Of a stretch of DNA of 64,000 nt, positions 1-7,999 are shown in pieces. The stretch covers positions 9,610,001 through 9,674,000 of the forward strand of contig NZ_CP102770.1 in NCBI RefSeq assembly GCF_038561935.1. The letters run 5' to 3'. How positions within the stretch are numbered: the first letter of the stretch is position 1; each line of letters begins with the position of its first letter. The stretch comes from Myxococcus stipitatus (GTDB lineage: Bacteria; Myxococcota; Myxococcia; Myxococcales; Myxococcaceae). The notes under the pieces are model-generated. The model had not been told where the DNA came from. It saw only the letters and a program-made list of their open reading frames with translations, and made no database searches. The position numbers and the translations under genes were made by a program.

Positions 1-832
1 GCTCGAAGAACATCGAGGTCTCCGCCCAGGCCATGGCCGCCGAGCGCTCGTCGTAGCCCGGGTCCGTCGGGTTCGCGAAGCCGTGCGCCCCCTCCAACTC
101 CACGATGCGGTGGCGCACGCCCGCGCCATCCAGCGCGTCGCGGAGCACCCAGGCGTCCTCGCGGCGAATCACCTCGTCGCGCGCCGCGATGATGCCCAGC
201 ACGGACGCACGGATGGTGGCCAGCGCCTCCACGTCCGTCACCACGGGGTTGGCGTAGTAGAGCACCGCCGCGTCCAGCTCCGGAATCTCCATGGCGGCCT
301 TGAGCGACCAGCCCCCACCCACGCTCCACCCCAGCACCCCGGTGCGGATGGCGCGCACGCGTACATCCTCCTGGAGGAACGCATGCGCCGCCTTCAGCGC
401 CTGCGCCGTCCGCGCCGGGTCCAGCCGCCGCGACAGCGCGAGCGCCTGCACCGCCGTGGTGGGCACCTTGCCGTCGTACAGGTCCACCGCCAGCGCCGCG
501 TACCCGTTGGCCGCCAGCCGGTCCACCCAGTGGCGGATGTGCGCGTCGAGCCCCCACTGCTCATGGATGACGAGCACCGCGGGCAGGGGCGCCTTCGCGT
601 TCTCCGGAAGGCTCAGGTACGCCTTCATCCCGCCCACCTCCACCTCCTGTCCCTGGGGCACGGCCGGCGCCTGGGCGGGCGAGGTGTGCAGCGCCTTGAA
701 CTCCTCCTCGGTGATGGCGCCCGTGGGCGACGGGCCCCGCAGCACCTCGCGAGGGACGCCTCCGCGCATGCAGCCGCCCAGCAGCAGCAGCGAGCCCAGG
801 AGCAACACACGGCGGTGCATGGCGGTCTTCAT
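1..832 (-). CDS. Dienelactone-hydrolase-family lipoprotein (3' end cut off by window edge)
   Basis: Likely a periplasmic or outer-membrane-facing alpha/beta hydrolase of the dienelactone hydrolase family; the substrate is unknown. The reading frame runs off the left edge after 277 residues, so the C-terminus is missing. A signal peptide ends in a lipobox (LLGGC, Cys21). The family landmark HEQWGL lies at 90-95. The expected catalytic triad is visible as Ser170 in GWSVGG, Asp219 in AARDE and His250 in GAHGF. Classical dienelactone hydrolases use Cys as the nucleophile, so Ser170 suggests an esterase- or peptidase-like chemistry. The start chosen is ATG at 832; an in-frame ATG at 820 is equally possible, and neither has a strong ribosome-binding site. 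It is transcribed in the same direction as the downstream-of-start neighbour at 919, with 86 bp between them. Confidence 0.85.
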   Translation of the reverse strand, partial: MKTAMHRRVLLLGSLLLLGGCMRGGVPREVLRGPSPTGAITEEEFKALHTSPAQAPAVPQGQEVEVGGMKAYLSLPENAKAPLPAVLVIHEQWGLDAHIRHWVDRLAANGYAALAVDLYDGKVPTTAVQALALSRRLDPARTAQALKAAHAFLQEDVRVRAIRTGVLGWSVGGGWSLKAAMEIPELDAAVLYYANPVVTDVEALATIRASVLGIIAARDEVIRREDAWVLRDALDGAGVRHRIVELEGAHGFANPTDPGYDERSAAMAWAETSMFFE

Positions 833-918
833 GGCGGGTCCCAGCGCGAAAACAAGAGGGCCGGCAGGGGATTCCCCGGCCAGCCCTCGTAGCACCCATG
901 CTCGTTGGAGCCGGGAGA

Positions 919-1668
919 CTACTTCTTCTGCTCGGCGGAAGGCGGCATCGCCGGCGCCGGCGGGGCCTCCGGCGGCTTGACGATCTCCAGCAGCTCCACC
1001 TCGAACACCAGGGCCGCGCCGCCCGGGATGTTCGGCGGCGCGCCGCGGTCGCCGTAGGCGATGTCGGACGGGCACACCAGCTTGGCCTTGCCGCCGACCT
1101 TCATCTTCTGCACGCCCTCCGTCCAGCACTTGATGACGCCCTGGAGCGGGAACTGCGTGGGCTCGCCCCGCTTGTAGGAGCTGTCGAACTCCGTGCCGTC
1201 GGCCAGCGTGCCCTTGTAGTGGACCTTCACGATGTCCGTGGCCTTCGGGGACTCACCCGTGCCCGGGGTCAGCTCCTTGTAGACCAGGCCGGACTCGGTC
1301 TTCTCCGCGCCGGACTCCTTGGCCTGGGTCTCCAGGAACGCCTTCGCCTTCTCCTTCTCCTTCTCCGCGCGGCGGGTGCTGCGCGCCCGGGCGAGCTCGG
1401 ACAGCTTCGGCCCGTACGCCTCCATCTCCACCACGGGCTTCTCGCCCTTCACCTGCGCGTTGAGACCCGCCTGGACGTACGCCATCTCCTCCTGGGACAG
1501 GTCGAAGATGCTGATGTTCCGGCCCAGCGTCACGCCGAGCGCGTACAGCGTCTTCTGCTCATCGGTCTGGGGGTTGGCCGCCGCCGCGGCGCTGGCCCCG
1601 TCCTTCGCCCCCTGAGGCTGGCACGCCGCCAGGCTCAGCATCATCGCAACCAGACACATCTTCCGCAT
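919..1668 (-). CDS. FKBP-type peptidyl-prolyl isomerase, FkpA/Mip-like lipoprotein
   Basis: Predicted periplasmic prolyl cis-trans isomerase/chaperone of 249 residues. The start at 1668 is preferred to an earlier in-frame ATG because it follows an AAGGAAGGG ribosome-binding site and gives a clean lipoprotein signal (LSLAAC, Cys16). Residues about 36-120 match the helical FKBP N-terminal dimerisation region of FkpA and Mip and are rich in Lys/Glu. The FKBP catalytic domain covers about 126-230, with the typical VKVHYKGTLADGTEFDSS and IPGGAALVFEVELL stretches. A Pro/Ala-rich tail of about 19 residues follows. The family helps fold outer-membrane and periplasmic proteins. The gene stands with its own promoter region upstream, followed in the same direction by the hydrolase at 1-832. 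Confidence 0.92.
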   Translation of the reverse strand: MRKMCLVAMMLSLAACQPQGAKDGASAAAAANPQTDEQKTLYALGVTLGRNISIFDLSQEEMAYVQAGLNAQVKGEKPVVEMEAYGPKLSELARARSTRRAEKEKEKAKAFLETQAKESGAEKTESGLVYKELTPGTGESPKATDIVKVHYKGTLADGTEFDSSYKRGEPTQFPLQGVIKCWTEGVQKMKVGGKAKLVCPSDIAYGDRGAPPNIPGGAALVFEVELLEIVKPPEAPPAPAMPPSAEQKK

Positions 1669-2319
1669 GTGTTTGCCCTTCCTTGGCTTGCTTGCAGCGG
1701 CCGCAATCCCGCTGCCCATCACAATTCCTGGAGGGGCGACTTCCTACTACAGAAAGCCCCGGACATCTGCCCGTCACCACACGGTGCGGCATCACCTGTT
1801 TCAGCCGGGCGGAACTTTTCTCCACCCAGCGTCCTCATGGCCCCGGACCCGGGGTGTCACGGCGGGAGGCCAGGTCCTCCAGGCGGCCCCGCCCCCCCGC
1901 GACACGGGCGGGCGCAACACCTCCCATGGGCCCACCGCCGTCACCGGTAGGGCTTGAAAGCGCGCGCGGAAACCCTGGCGAAATAGCCAGTCATTCAACG
2001 CCAGCTCAGCCGCGTAATGCGGCGCGTCTATTTCGATGAGTGTTTCACGTGGCTTCAGGCGCGTACTCCACGTGCCACGGCAGGAATGAGCCCTGCTCAA
2101 AGGGGAAACAGGGCAACACGCGCACGCATCTGCTGGCTCGGGAAATACAAGCATCACTCCAACACGCATCGCAGCGCGTCATGAATATGCGCCGCGCTGA
2201 ATTCCTCATCAAACCCTTGAGGTCGGGCGTCATGAGACCGAGGATTCGCGCATCCCGCGCATCGCTCCGCTTGCCCCCCGTGAGAAGGGGAGGTGCGCTC
2301 CACTGCTGGAGGAAGTCTG
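1669..2319. other. Long intergenic region with two hairpins between divergent genes
   Basis: This 651-bp stretch separates the divergent genes starting at 1668 (minus) and 2320 (plus) and should carry both promoters. I see no convincing gene. It holds a 7-bp inverted repeat CACGTGG/CCACGTG at 2046-2074 and a 6-bp one GCCCTG/CAGGGC at 2090-2114, about 210-275 bp before the beta-helix gene. A minus-strand open frame at 1801-2169 lacks the strong third-position GC bias of the neighbours and has no clear ribosome-binding site. Confidence 0.5.
2046..2114. repeat. Two adjacent inverted repeats in leader region
   Basis: CACGTGG (2046-2052) pairs with CCACGTG (2068-2074), and GCCCTG (2090-2095) pairs with CAGGGC (2109-2114). 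Neither is followed by a T-run, so a regulator-binding site or leader RNA structure is as likely as a terminator. Confidence 0.35.
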
Positions 2320-3876
2320 ATGAACCGTCTGCCGCTTTCGCGCGTGACCCGTGTCGCGCTCGTCTCCCTGATGAGCCTGCTCGCCATTCCCGCCTGTTCG
2401 GATGACGACGCTGACGGGCCGTACGCGGACCCGCACCCCAGCAAGGGGCCGGGCGAGGAGACACCGGACGCGGGGCCGCCGGACTCGGGCACGCCGGATT
2501 CGGGCACGCCGGACTCGGGCACGCCCGACGCGGGCCCGACGGTCTGGCCGCAGGAGTTCACGTGCGAGGGCAAGGAGACCCACGCGCTGACCTTCAACCC
2601 GGGCCAGGAGCAGCAGCTCCAGAACGCCGTCAATGACTTGAAGCCGTGCACCACCATCACGCTGGGGGCCGGCACCTTCCGCTTCGACAACGCGGTGACC
2701 ATCCGCCAGGACGGCATCACCTTCCAGGGCGCGGGCCGGGGCGCGCAGGGCGAGGGCACCGGTGGCGCGTCCAGCACGGTGCTGGACTTCACCAACGCCG
2801 CCGCGAACACCAACGGCCTGGACGTGGTGGGCAAGCTCTTCACGCTGCGCGACGTGGCGCTGTGGGGCGCGCAGAAGGACGGCTTGCGCGTGGAGAACTC
2901 CAGCAACGTCCTCATCCAGCGCATCCGCACCGAGTGGGCGCAGCCGAACCTGCCGACCAACGGCAAGTACGGCATCTACCCGGTGAAGTCGCGCTACGTC
3001 ATCGTGGAGGACTGCGAGGCCTACAACGCGTCGGACGCGGGCATCTACGTGGGCCAGACGCGCTACGCCATCGTGCGCCGCAACATCGCCAAGCAGAACG
3101 TGGCGGGCATTGAAATCGAGAACACGAAGTTCGCCTTCGTGGAGGGCAACACGGCCATCGACAACACCACGGGTCTGGTGGTGTTCGACCTGCCGGGCAA
3201 CCCCATCCAGGGCACGGACGTGCTCGTCACCAAGAACACCATCACCGGCAACAACCGGAAGAACTTCGCGTCGGACTCCGGCAGCAGCAGCACCGTGTCG
3301 CAGGTGCCGGCCGGGACGGGCACGTTCATCCTGGCGTCGCGCCGGGTGGAGTTCGTGGGCAACACGTGGGGCAACAACAACACGGTGGACATCGCTGTGC
3401 TGAGCGGCCTGGCCATCGAGCCCAACCCCGTGCTGTGGTCCGCGGGCTTCTTCAACTTCTCCACGTCGGACGTGTCCATCCACCACAACACCTTCCTGGG
3501 TGGCAGCGGTGGGAACGTGGACAGCGGCGAGACGAACCCCGCGTCCCGCCCGCTGGGCTACCTCATCTCCAACCTCTATGCCTACGGCAAGGCGGCCGCG
3601 GGTGTGGACCGCGTGGAGCACGTGATGTGGGACGGCATCGACCCGGCGCCGCGCAACGAGAACGTGGCCAACGGCATGCACCTCTGCTTCAGCAACAACG
3701 TGGTGCCCGCCACCACGAAGGCGTCGGTGGTGGACCTGGACCTGGAGGCCGTGCAGAAGAAGCTCACCGCGGCGACGCCGGACATCGTCGGCGCCTGGGC
3801 GGAGACGCGGCGCTACAACCAGGGGGCCGCGCCCTTCAACTGCTCGGGCTTCTCGCCCGCGCTGAAGCTCCCCTGA
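2320..3876 (+). CDS. Parallel beta-helix repeat lipoprotein (TIGR03805-like)
   Basis: A 518-residue exported lipoprotein; the lipobox is IPAC. The ATG at 2320 is chosen because GGAGGAAG lies five to ten bases upstream. After the Cys comes an acidic linker with PDAG/PDSG repeats (about residues 45-75), common in myxobacterial surface proteins. The rest is a right-handed parallel beta-helix with recurrent short motifs such as VRRNIAKQN and VTKNTITGNN, typical of pectate-lyase-like or carbohydrate-binding surfaces. The family recalled is the parallel beta-helix family that travels with an HNE_0200/SO2930-type cytochrome, and the next gene, 25 bp downstream, is exactly such a protein. Enzymatic activity cannot be assigned. 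The pair is probably co-transcribed and closed by the terminator at 5230. Confidence 0.85.
   Translation: MNRLPLSRVTRVALVSLMSLLAIPACSDDDADGPYADPHPSKGPGEETPDAGPPDSGTPDSGTPDSGTPDAGPTVWPQEFTCEGKETHALTFNPGQEQQLQNAVNDLKPCTTITLGAGTFRFDNAVTIRQDGITFQGAGRGAQGEGTGGASSTVLDFTNAAANTNGLDVVGKLFTLRDVALWGAQKDGLRVENSSNVLIQRIRTEWAQPNLPTNGKYGIYPVKSRYVIVEDCEAYNASDAGIYVGQTRYAIVRRNIAKQNVAGIEIENTKFAFVEGNTAIDNTTGLVVFDLPGNPIQGTDVLVTKNTITGNNRKNFASDSGSSSTVSQVPAGTGTFILASRRVEFVGNTWGNNNTVDIAVLSGLAIEPNPVLWSAGFFNFSTSDVSIHHNTFLGGSGGNVDSGETNPASRPLGYLISNLYAYGKAAAGVDRVEHVMWDGIDPAPRNENVANGMHLCFSNNVVPATTKASVVDLDLEAVQKKLTAATPDIVGAWAETRRYNQGAAPFNCSGFSPALKLP
2479..2538 (+). repeat. 15-bp tandem repeat encoding PDSGT linker
   Basis: Four head-to-tail 15-bp units begin at 2479, 2494, 2509 and 2524. 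The first three are nearly identical (one C/T difference) and the fourth is diverged. They encode the PDSGT/PDAGP spacer behind the lipid anchor, so unit-number variation would lengthen or shorten the stalk without shifting frame. Confidence 0.8.
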
Positions 3877-3901
3877 GCGGAAGCCTCAAGGACTCACGAC
3901 C

Positions 3902-5206
3902 ATGCGTTCGCCGTACATGACGCGCCTGGGCCTCGCCGCGGTGTTGCTCGCCGCGGCGGTGGCCGCCTGCTCCGGTGGGAATGAAGACGATACCCACATC
4001 ATCGACCCGCCTGACGCGGGCGACGCCGGAGATGCATCCACGCCCGACTCCGGGCTGGACGCGGGTGACTCGGGGCCCGGAGAGGACGGGGGCACCGATG
4101 CTGGAGACGACGGGGGGACCGACGCCGGACATGAGGATGGAGGTACGGACGCGGGGACCGATGCGGGCTCCGACGCGGGCCCCCCTCCGGGGACGGTGAC
4201 CATTCCCAACGAGTTGTCGGGGTACAACCTCTTCACGGGGACTCCCGCGGGCGGCGACTTCAAGCCCGTGGAAGGCAACATCCCGTATGAGCTGACCACG
4301 CCGCTCTTCTCCGACTACTCCCTCAAGTCCCGCACGCTGTACATCCCCGCGGGCAAGGCGGCGCTGTACTCGGCGGATGCGGTGCTGGACCTGCCGGTGG
4401 GCACCATCATCACCAAGACGTTCGCCTTCCCGGCGGACTTCCGTGAGCCGACGAAGAACGTGCGTCCGTTGGAGACGCGCGTCCTGGTGCGGCAGCCGCA
4501 GCCGGTGGGCTGGGTGGCGTATCCCTACGTCTGGAACGACGCGCTGACGGAGGCGACGCTGGCCAGCGGCGGGAAGGTGTTCAAGGACTTCTCGTTCATC
4601 GACGAGCAGGGTGTGACGAAGAAGTTCGACTACCTGGTGCCGCAGCGCAACCAGTGCCAGAAGTGCCATCACGTGGTGGATGAGCAGGACAACCAACACC
4701 TGCTGCCCATTGGCGTGAAGGCCCGGTATCTCAACCGGGACCACACCTATGGCGTCCAGCCCGTCAACCAGCTCCAGCACCTGGCGAGCCTCGGGAAGCT
4801 GGAGGGGTTGCCGCCGGCGGCGCAGGTTCCCCGCGCTCCGGATGCGTTCAACGCGGGCGAGGCGGACCTGACGCAGCGGGCGCGCACCTATCTGGATATC
4901 AACTGCGCGCACTGCCACAACCCCAAGGCGCAGCCGGGCATCACCAGCCGGCTGTTCCTGGACATCAAGACGACGGATGAGTTCAGCCTGGGCTACTGCA
5001 AGCGCCCGGGCTCCGCCGGGGGTGGCGTGGGCGGTGAGTTCGACATCGTCCCCGGCAGCCACGACACGTCCATCCTCTGGTTCCGGATGCACACGGAAAT
5101 CTCCGGGAAGATGATGCCGGAGATTGGCCGCGCCCTGCGCCACGAGGCGGGAGCCCAGCTCATCGCCGACTGGATTGACGCCATGCCGCCGCGAAGCTGC
5201 AAGTAG
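3902..5206 (+). CDS. Diheme c-type cytochrome lipoprotein, SO2930/HNE_0200 family
   Basis: A 434-residue exported protein with a lipobox (AVAAC) and a long Asp/Gly/Ala-rich linker (about residues 28-95). Two heme-binding motifs are present: C252-QK-C255-H256 and C335-AH-C338-H339. This matches the conserved diheme family whose genes are habitually adjacent to parallel beta-helix proteins, as here (25 bp downstream of the beta-helix gene). The role is unproven; electron transfer at the cell surface, or oxidation of a bound substrate together with the beta-helix partner, are the obvious inferences. The gene starts with ATG at 3902 shortly after GGAAGCC, and ends before a strong intrinsic terminator. 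Confidence 0.88.
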   Translation: MRSPYMTRLGLAAVLLAAAVAACSGGNEDDTHIIDPPDAGDAGDASTPDSGLDAGDSGPGEDGGTDAGDDGGTDAGHEDGGTDAGTDAGSDAGPPPGTVTIPNELSGYNLFTGTPAGGDFKPVEGNIPYELTTPLFSDYSLKSRTLYIPAGKAALYSADAVLDLPVGTIITKTFAFPADFREPTKNVRPLETRVLVRQPQPVGWVAYPYVWNDALTEATLASGGKVFKDFSFIDEQGVTKKFDYLVPQRNQCQKCHHVVDEQDNQHLLPIGVKARYLNRDHTYGVQPVNQLQHLASLGKLEGLPPAAQVPRAPDAFNAGEADLTQRARTYLDINCAHCHNPKAQPGITSRLFLDIKTTDEFSLGYCKRPGSAGGGVGGEFDIVPGSHDTSILWFRMHTEISGKMMPEIGRALRHEAGAQLIADWIDAMPPRSCK

Positions 5207-5229
5207 CGAGCGGCCCGTCCACGCAAGTC

Positions 5230-5266
5230 AGCCCCTTTCGTGCCCACGTGCACGGAAGGGGCTTTT
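5230..5266 (+). terminator. Rho-independent terminator after diheme cytochrome gene
   Basis: AGCCCCTT(T)CGTG pairs with CACG(G)AAGGGGCT around a short loop and is followed by TTTT. It closes the beta-helix/cytochrome unit and separates it from the importer operon. Confidence 0.82.
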
Positions 5267-5291
5267 CATTTCCGTGCATAATCCCCGGCGC

Positions 5292-6338
5292 ATGTCCCTT
5301 CCCACGCTGGTCCGGGGGACTGGCCTCGCCCTGGCGCTGGCCGTGCTCGCCTCGTGCCGCATCGAGTCCGCCGCGCCCTCCTCCGGCACCCGCGCCGCCT
5401 CCGAGGGCGCGCCCACCGGCGAGGTCTGGGTCTACACGTCCATGTACCAGCACGTGCTGGACGCGCTGGAGCCGCTGCTGAAGCGGGAGCTGCCCGGCGT
5501 CACCGTGCGCTGGTATCAGGCCGGCAGCGAGAAGGTGGCCAGCCGGCTGGAGGCCGAGCGCGCCGCCGGCGCCATCCGCGCCGACCTCCTCGCCACGTCG
5601 GACCCGTTCCTCGTGGAGCGGCTCGCGAGCGAGGGCATCTTCCTGCCGTATGCGTCCACGCATGTGCTGCGAGTGCCTCGCGCGCTGCTGGATTTGGATG
5701 CGCGGTACGCCGCCATCCGCGTGTCGACCATGGTGCTGGTGCACCGCGAGGGCTCGCTGCCTCCGCCCCCGTCCTTCGCGGCGCTGGTGGATGGGACGTG
5801 GAAGGGGCGCGTGGCCATCGGCGACCCGCTCACGTCGGGCACGGCCTTCACCTGGGCGGTGTTCTGCCAGTCCCGCCATGGCGAGACGTACTTCGCGGGG
5901 CTGCGCAGGCAGGGCGCCATCGTCGCGGGAGGCAACGCGGCGGTGCTCCAGAAGGTGGAGAGCGGTGAAGCGGACGCGGGAGTGCTGCTGCTGGAGAACG
6001 CGCTGACGGCGCGCGCACGCGGCAGCCGGATTCAGGTGGTCTGGCCCACGGATGGCGCCGTCACCATCCCGGGGCCCGTGGCCATTCTCGCGAAGACACC
6101 CAATCCCGTGGCGGCGCGGGCCGTGGTGGACGTGCTCCTGTCGCCCGAGGGACAGCGGCTCATCGTCGAGCAGGGAGACATGCACGCGGTGGACCCTCGG
6201 CTCGCGGGGCCTCGAGGAGAGCCCGGCGTGGAGGTGTTGCTCGAGCGCACGCAGCCGTGGACACCGGAGCTGCTGCGGCAGGGGCTGGTGCGAGGCGGCG
6301 CGCTCAAGGAGTCCTTCTCGCGGGCCTTCTCGAAATGA
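5292..6338 (+). CDS. ABC importer substrate-binding lipoprotein (Fbp/AfuA type)
   Basis: A 348-residue extracellular solute-binding protein of family 1, the type that delivers Fe(III), phosphonates or related anions to an Fbp-like permease. The ATG at 5292 gives a short signal with a lipobox (LASC, Cys22); a longer upstream in-frame extension is not credible as signal peptide. The first strand after the anchor reads VWVYTSMYQHVLDALEPLLK, typical of the fold. A twin-Tyr Fe(III)-binding pair as in FbpA is not obvious, so the substrate is left open. Its stop codon overlaps the permease start (ATGA), and the ATPase follows, so the three genes form one importer operon. Confidence 0.88.
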   Translation: MSLPTLVRGTGLALALAVLASCRIESAAPSSGTRAASEGAPTGEVWVYTSMYQHVLDALEPLLKRELPGVTVRWYQAGSEKVASRLEAERAAGAIRADLLATSDPFLVERLASEGIFLPYASTHVLRVPRALLDLDARYAAIRVSTMVLVHREGSLPPPPSFAALVDGTWKGRVAIGDPLTSGTAFTWAVFCQSRHGETYFAGLRRQGAIVAGGNAAVLQKVESGEADAGVLLLENALTARARGSRIQVVWPTDGAVTIPGPVAILAKTPNPVAARAVVDVLLSPEGQRLIVEQGDMHAVDPRLAGPRGEPGVEVLLERTQPWTPELLRQGLVRGGALKESFSRAFSK

Positions 6339-7999
6339 GCACGCCCTGGGCGCGATGGCTGGGATTGGCCGCGTGGCTGGTGCCGGTGGTTGTGTTCGCC
6401 GTGGGGCCGGTGGCGCTGTTGCTCTCGCGCGGCGCGGGGGCGCCGGGAGACCTGGGGACCGACGGATTGGCGTCGGAGCTGGGGGCGCTGGGGAACACGC
6501 TCGCCATCTCGGGAGGGGCCGCGCTGCTCGCGCTCGCGCTGGGGGCGCCGCTGTCGCTGTTGCTGTTCCGCACGGACCTGCCGCTGCGAGGTGTCTTCAC
6601 CGTCCTCTTCACCCTGCCCTCCGCCATCCCCGCGTTCATCTGGGGCATGGGTTGGCTGTCATTGGCCAGCCCTCGCGCGGGTTATCTCAACCGCCTGTGG
6701 GGAGAGGGCACGCTCGACATCCATGGGCCCGTGGGCATCGCCTTCGTCGAGGGCCTGTCGGGCCTGCCCCTGGTGCTCCTCGCGGGCGCGGCGGCGCTGC
6801 GCAGGATGGACCCGGCGCTGGAGGAGGCCGCGCGCGTGTGTGGTGCCTCGCCGGTGAGGGCGCTGCTGACGACGACGGTGCCGCTGGTGCTCCCGTCGCT
6901 CCTGTCCGGCGCGGTGATGGTGTTCCTCATGGCCGCGTCGTCCTTCGGCGTGCCGTATCTGCTGGGCGTGTCCGCGACCCCTCCGACGCGGGTGCTCACC
7001 ACGCGCATCTACGAGCTGGTGCTGCAAGGGGAGGAAGGACTGGGACGGGCGTGTGTGCTCGCGCTCGTGCTGCTGGCGCTGACGCCGCTGTCGCTGCTCG
7101 CGACGTGGGCCCTGGGGCGCTCCGGCCGCGTGAGGTTGAGCGCGGGCAAGGGGCTGGCCTCGCGGCCCCTCGCGCTGGGTCGCGCGCGCACGGCGGCCAC
7201 CGTGGGTGTCTCGAGCGTGTGTCTGTTGCTGGTGCTGCTGCCCCTGGGCGCCATCCTGCTCACGTCGCTCCAGCGCGGCTTCGGCGCACGGCTCGCGTGG
7301 GAGGAATTGACGCTCTCGCACTGGGCCAGTGTGCTGACGCAGCCTCGTACGCTGAAGGCCACGGGGCTCAGCCTGCTGCTCGCGGCGGGAGCGGGGGTGC
7401 TCGTGTGTGGCTTCGGCCTGGCGTCGGCGATGCTCCAGCGGGCGTTCCGACGACTCGGGGCCGGCGTGGAGGCGCTGGCCGTGTGGCCCTACGCCGTGCC
7501 GGGCACGGTGCTGGCGCTGGCGCTGCTGCTCGCGTTCTCCCGAGACTGGCGCTTCATCCTGTTGGACCAGGTGGCCTTCGTGCTGACGATGGCGCATACG
7601 CCGTGGCTGCTGCTGGTGGCCTACGCGGCGAAGTACCTGGCGCTGGGAACGCGCAACAGCGCGGAGGCGCTGGCGCAGCTGGACCCGTCGCTGACGGAAG
7701 CCGCGCGGGTCAGCGGCGCGAGTCCCCTGCGCGCGTTCCTGGACGTCCCCTTGCCGCTCCTGCGGCCCGCGCTCACGGTGGCCTTCATCCTGGCGTTCCT
7801 CTCGTGCGCGACGGAAATCACCATGTCCGTGCTGCTGGTGCCCGCGGGCTCGGAGGTGCTGGGCAAGCTGCTCTTCGACTTGCAGAGCTACGCGGACCCG
7901 GCGGCGGCGGCGGTGCTGGCGTGTGCGTTCGTGATGCTGGTGGTGTCCGGACAGGTGGTGCTCGCGCTGGTGTCTCGACGCACGACGGAGGCGCGGTGA
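6335..7999 (+). CDS. ABC importer permease, fused double-domain FbpB type
   Basis: A 554-residue inner-membrane permease carrying two binding-protein-dependent transport domains in one chain, with about 12 membrane spans. Each half contains an EAA loop that docks on the ATPase: EAARVCGASP in the first half and EAARVSGASP in the second. This fused architecture is typical of Fe(III)/thiamine/phosphonate-type importers. The start at 6335 overlaps the stop of the binding-protein gene by four bases, and its own stop overlaps the ATPase start by one base (TGATG), indicating translational coupling across the operon. Confidence 0.92.
   Translation: MSTPWARWLGLAAWLVPVVVFAVGPVALLLSRGAGAPGDLGTDGLASELGALGNTLAISGGAALLALALGAPLSLLLFRTDLPLRGVFTVLFTLPSAIPAFIWGMGWLSLASPRAGYLNRLWGEGTLDIHGPVGIAFVEGLSGLPLVLLAGAAALRRMDPALEEAARVCGASPVRALLTTTVPLVLPSLLSGAVMVFLMAASSFGVPYLLGVSATPPTRVLTTRIYELVLQGEEGLGRACVLALVLLALTPLSLLATWALGRSGRVRLSAGKGLASRPLALGRARTAATVGVSSVCLLLVLLPLGAILLTSLQRGFGARLAWEELTLSHWASVLTQPRTLKATGLSLLLAAGAGVLVCGFGLASAMLQRAFRRLGAGVEALAVWPYAVPGTVLALALLLAFSRDWRFILLDQVAFVLTMAHTPWLLLVAYAAKYLALGTRNSAEALAQLDPSLTEAARVSGASPLRAFLDVPLPLLRPALTVAFILAFLSCATEITMSVLLVPAGSEVLGKLLFDLQSYADPAAAAVLACAFVMLVVSGQVVLALVSRRTTEAR

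Noticed and set aside
1801-2169. Minus-strand open frame of 122 codons in the long intergenic region
   Set aside because: No clear ribosome-binding site and no GC-rich third-position pattern. Part of the translation looks protein-like, but not enough to call a gene.
6052-7998. Upstream in-frame extension of the importer ATPase gene
   Set aside because: It overlaps the binding-protein and permease genes in another frame and shows no domain. The ATG overlapping the permease stop starts a complete ATPase.
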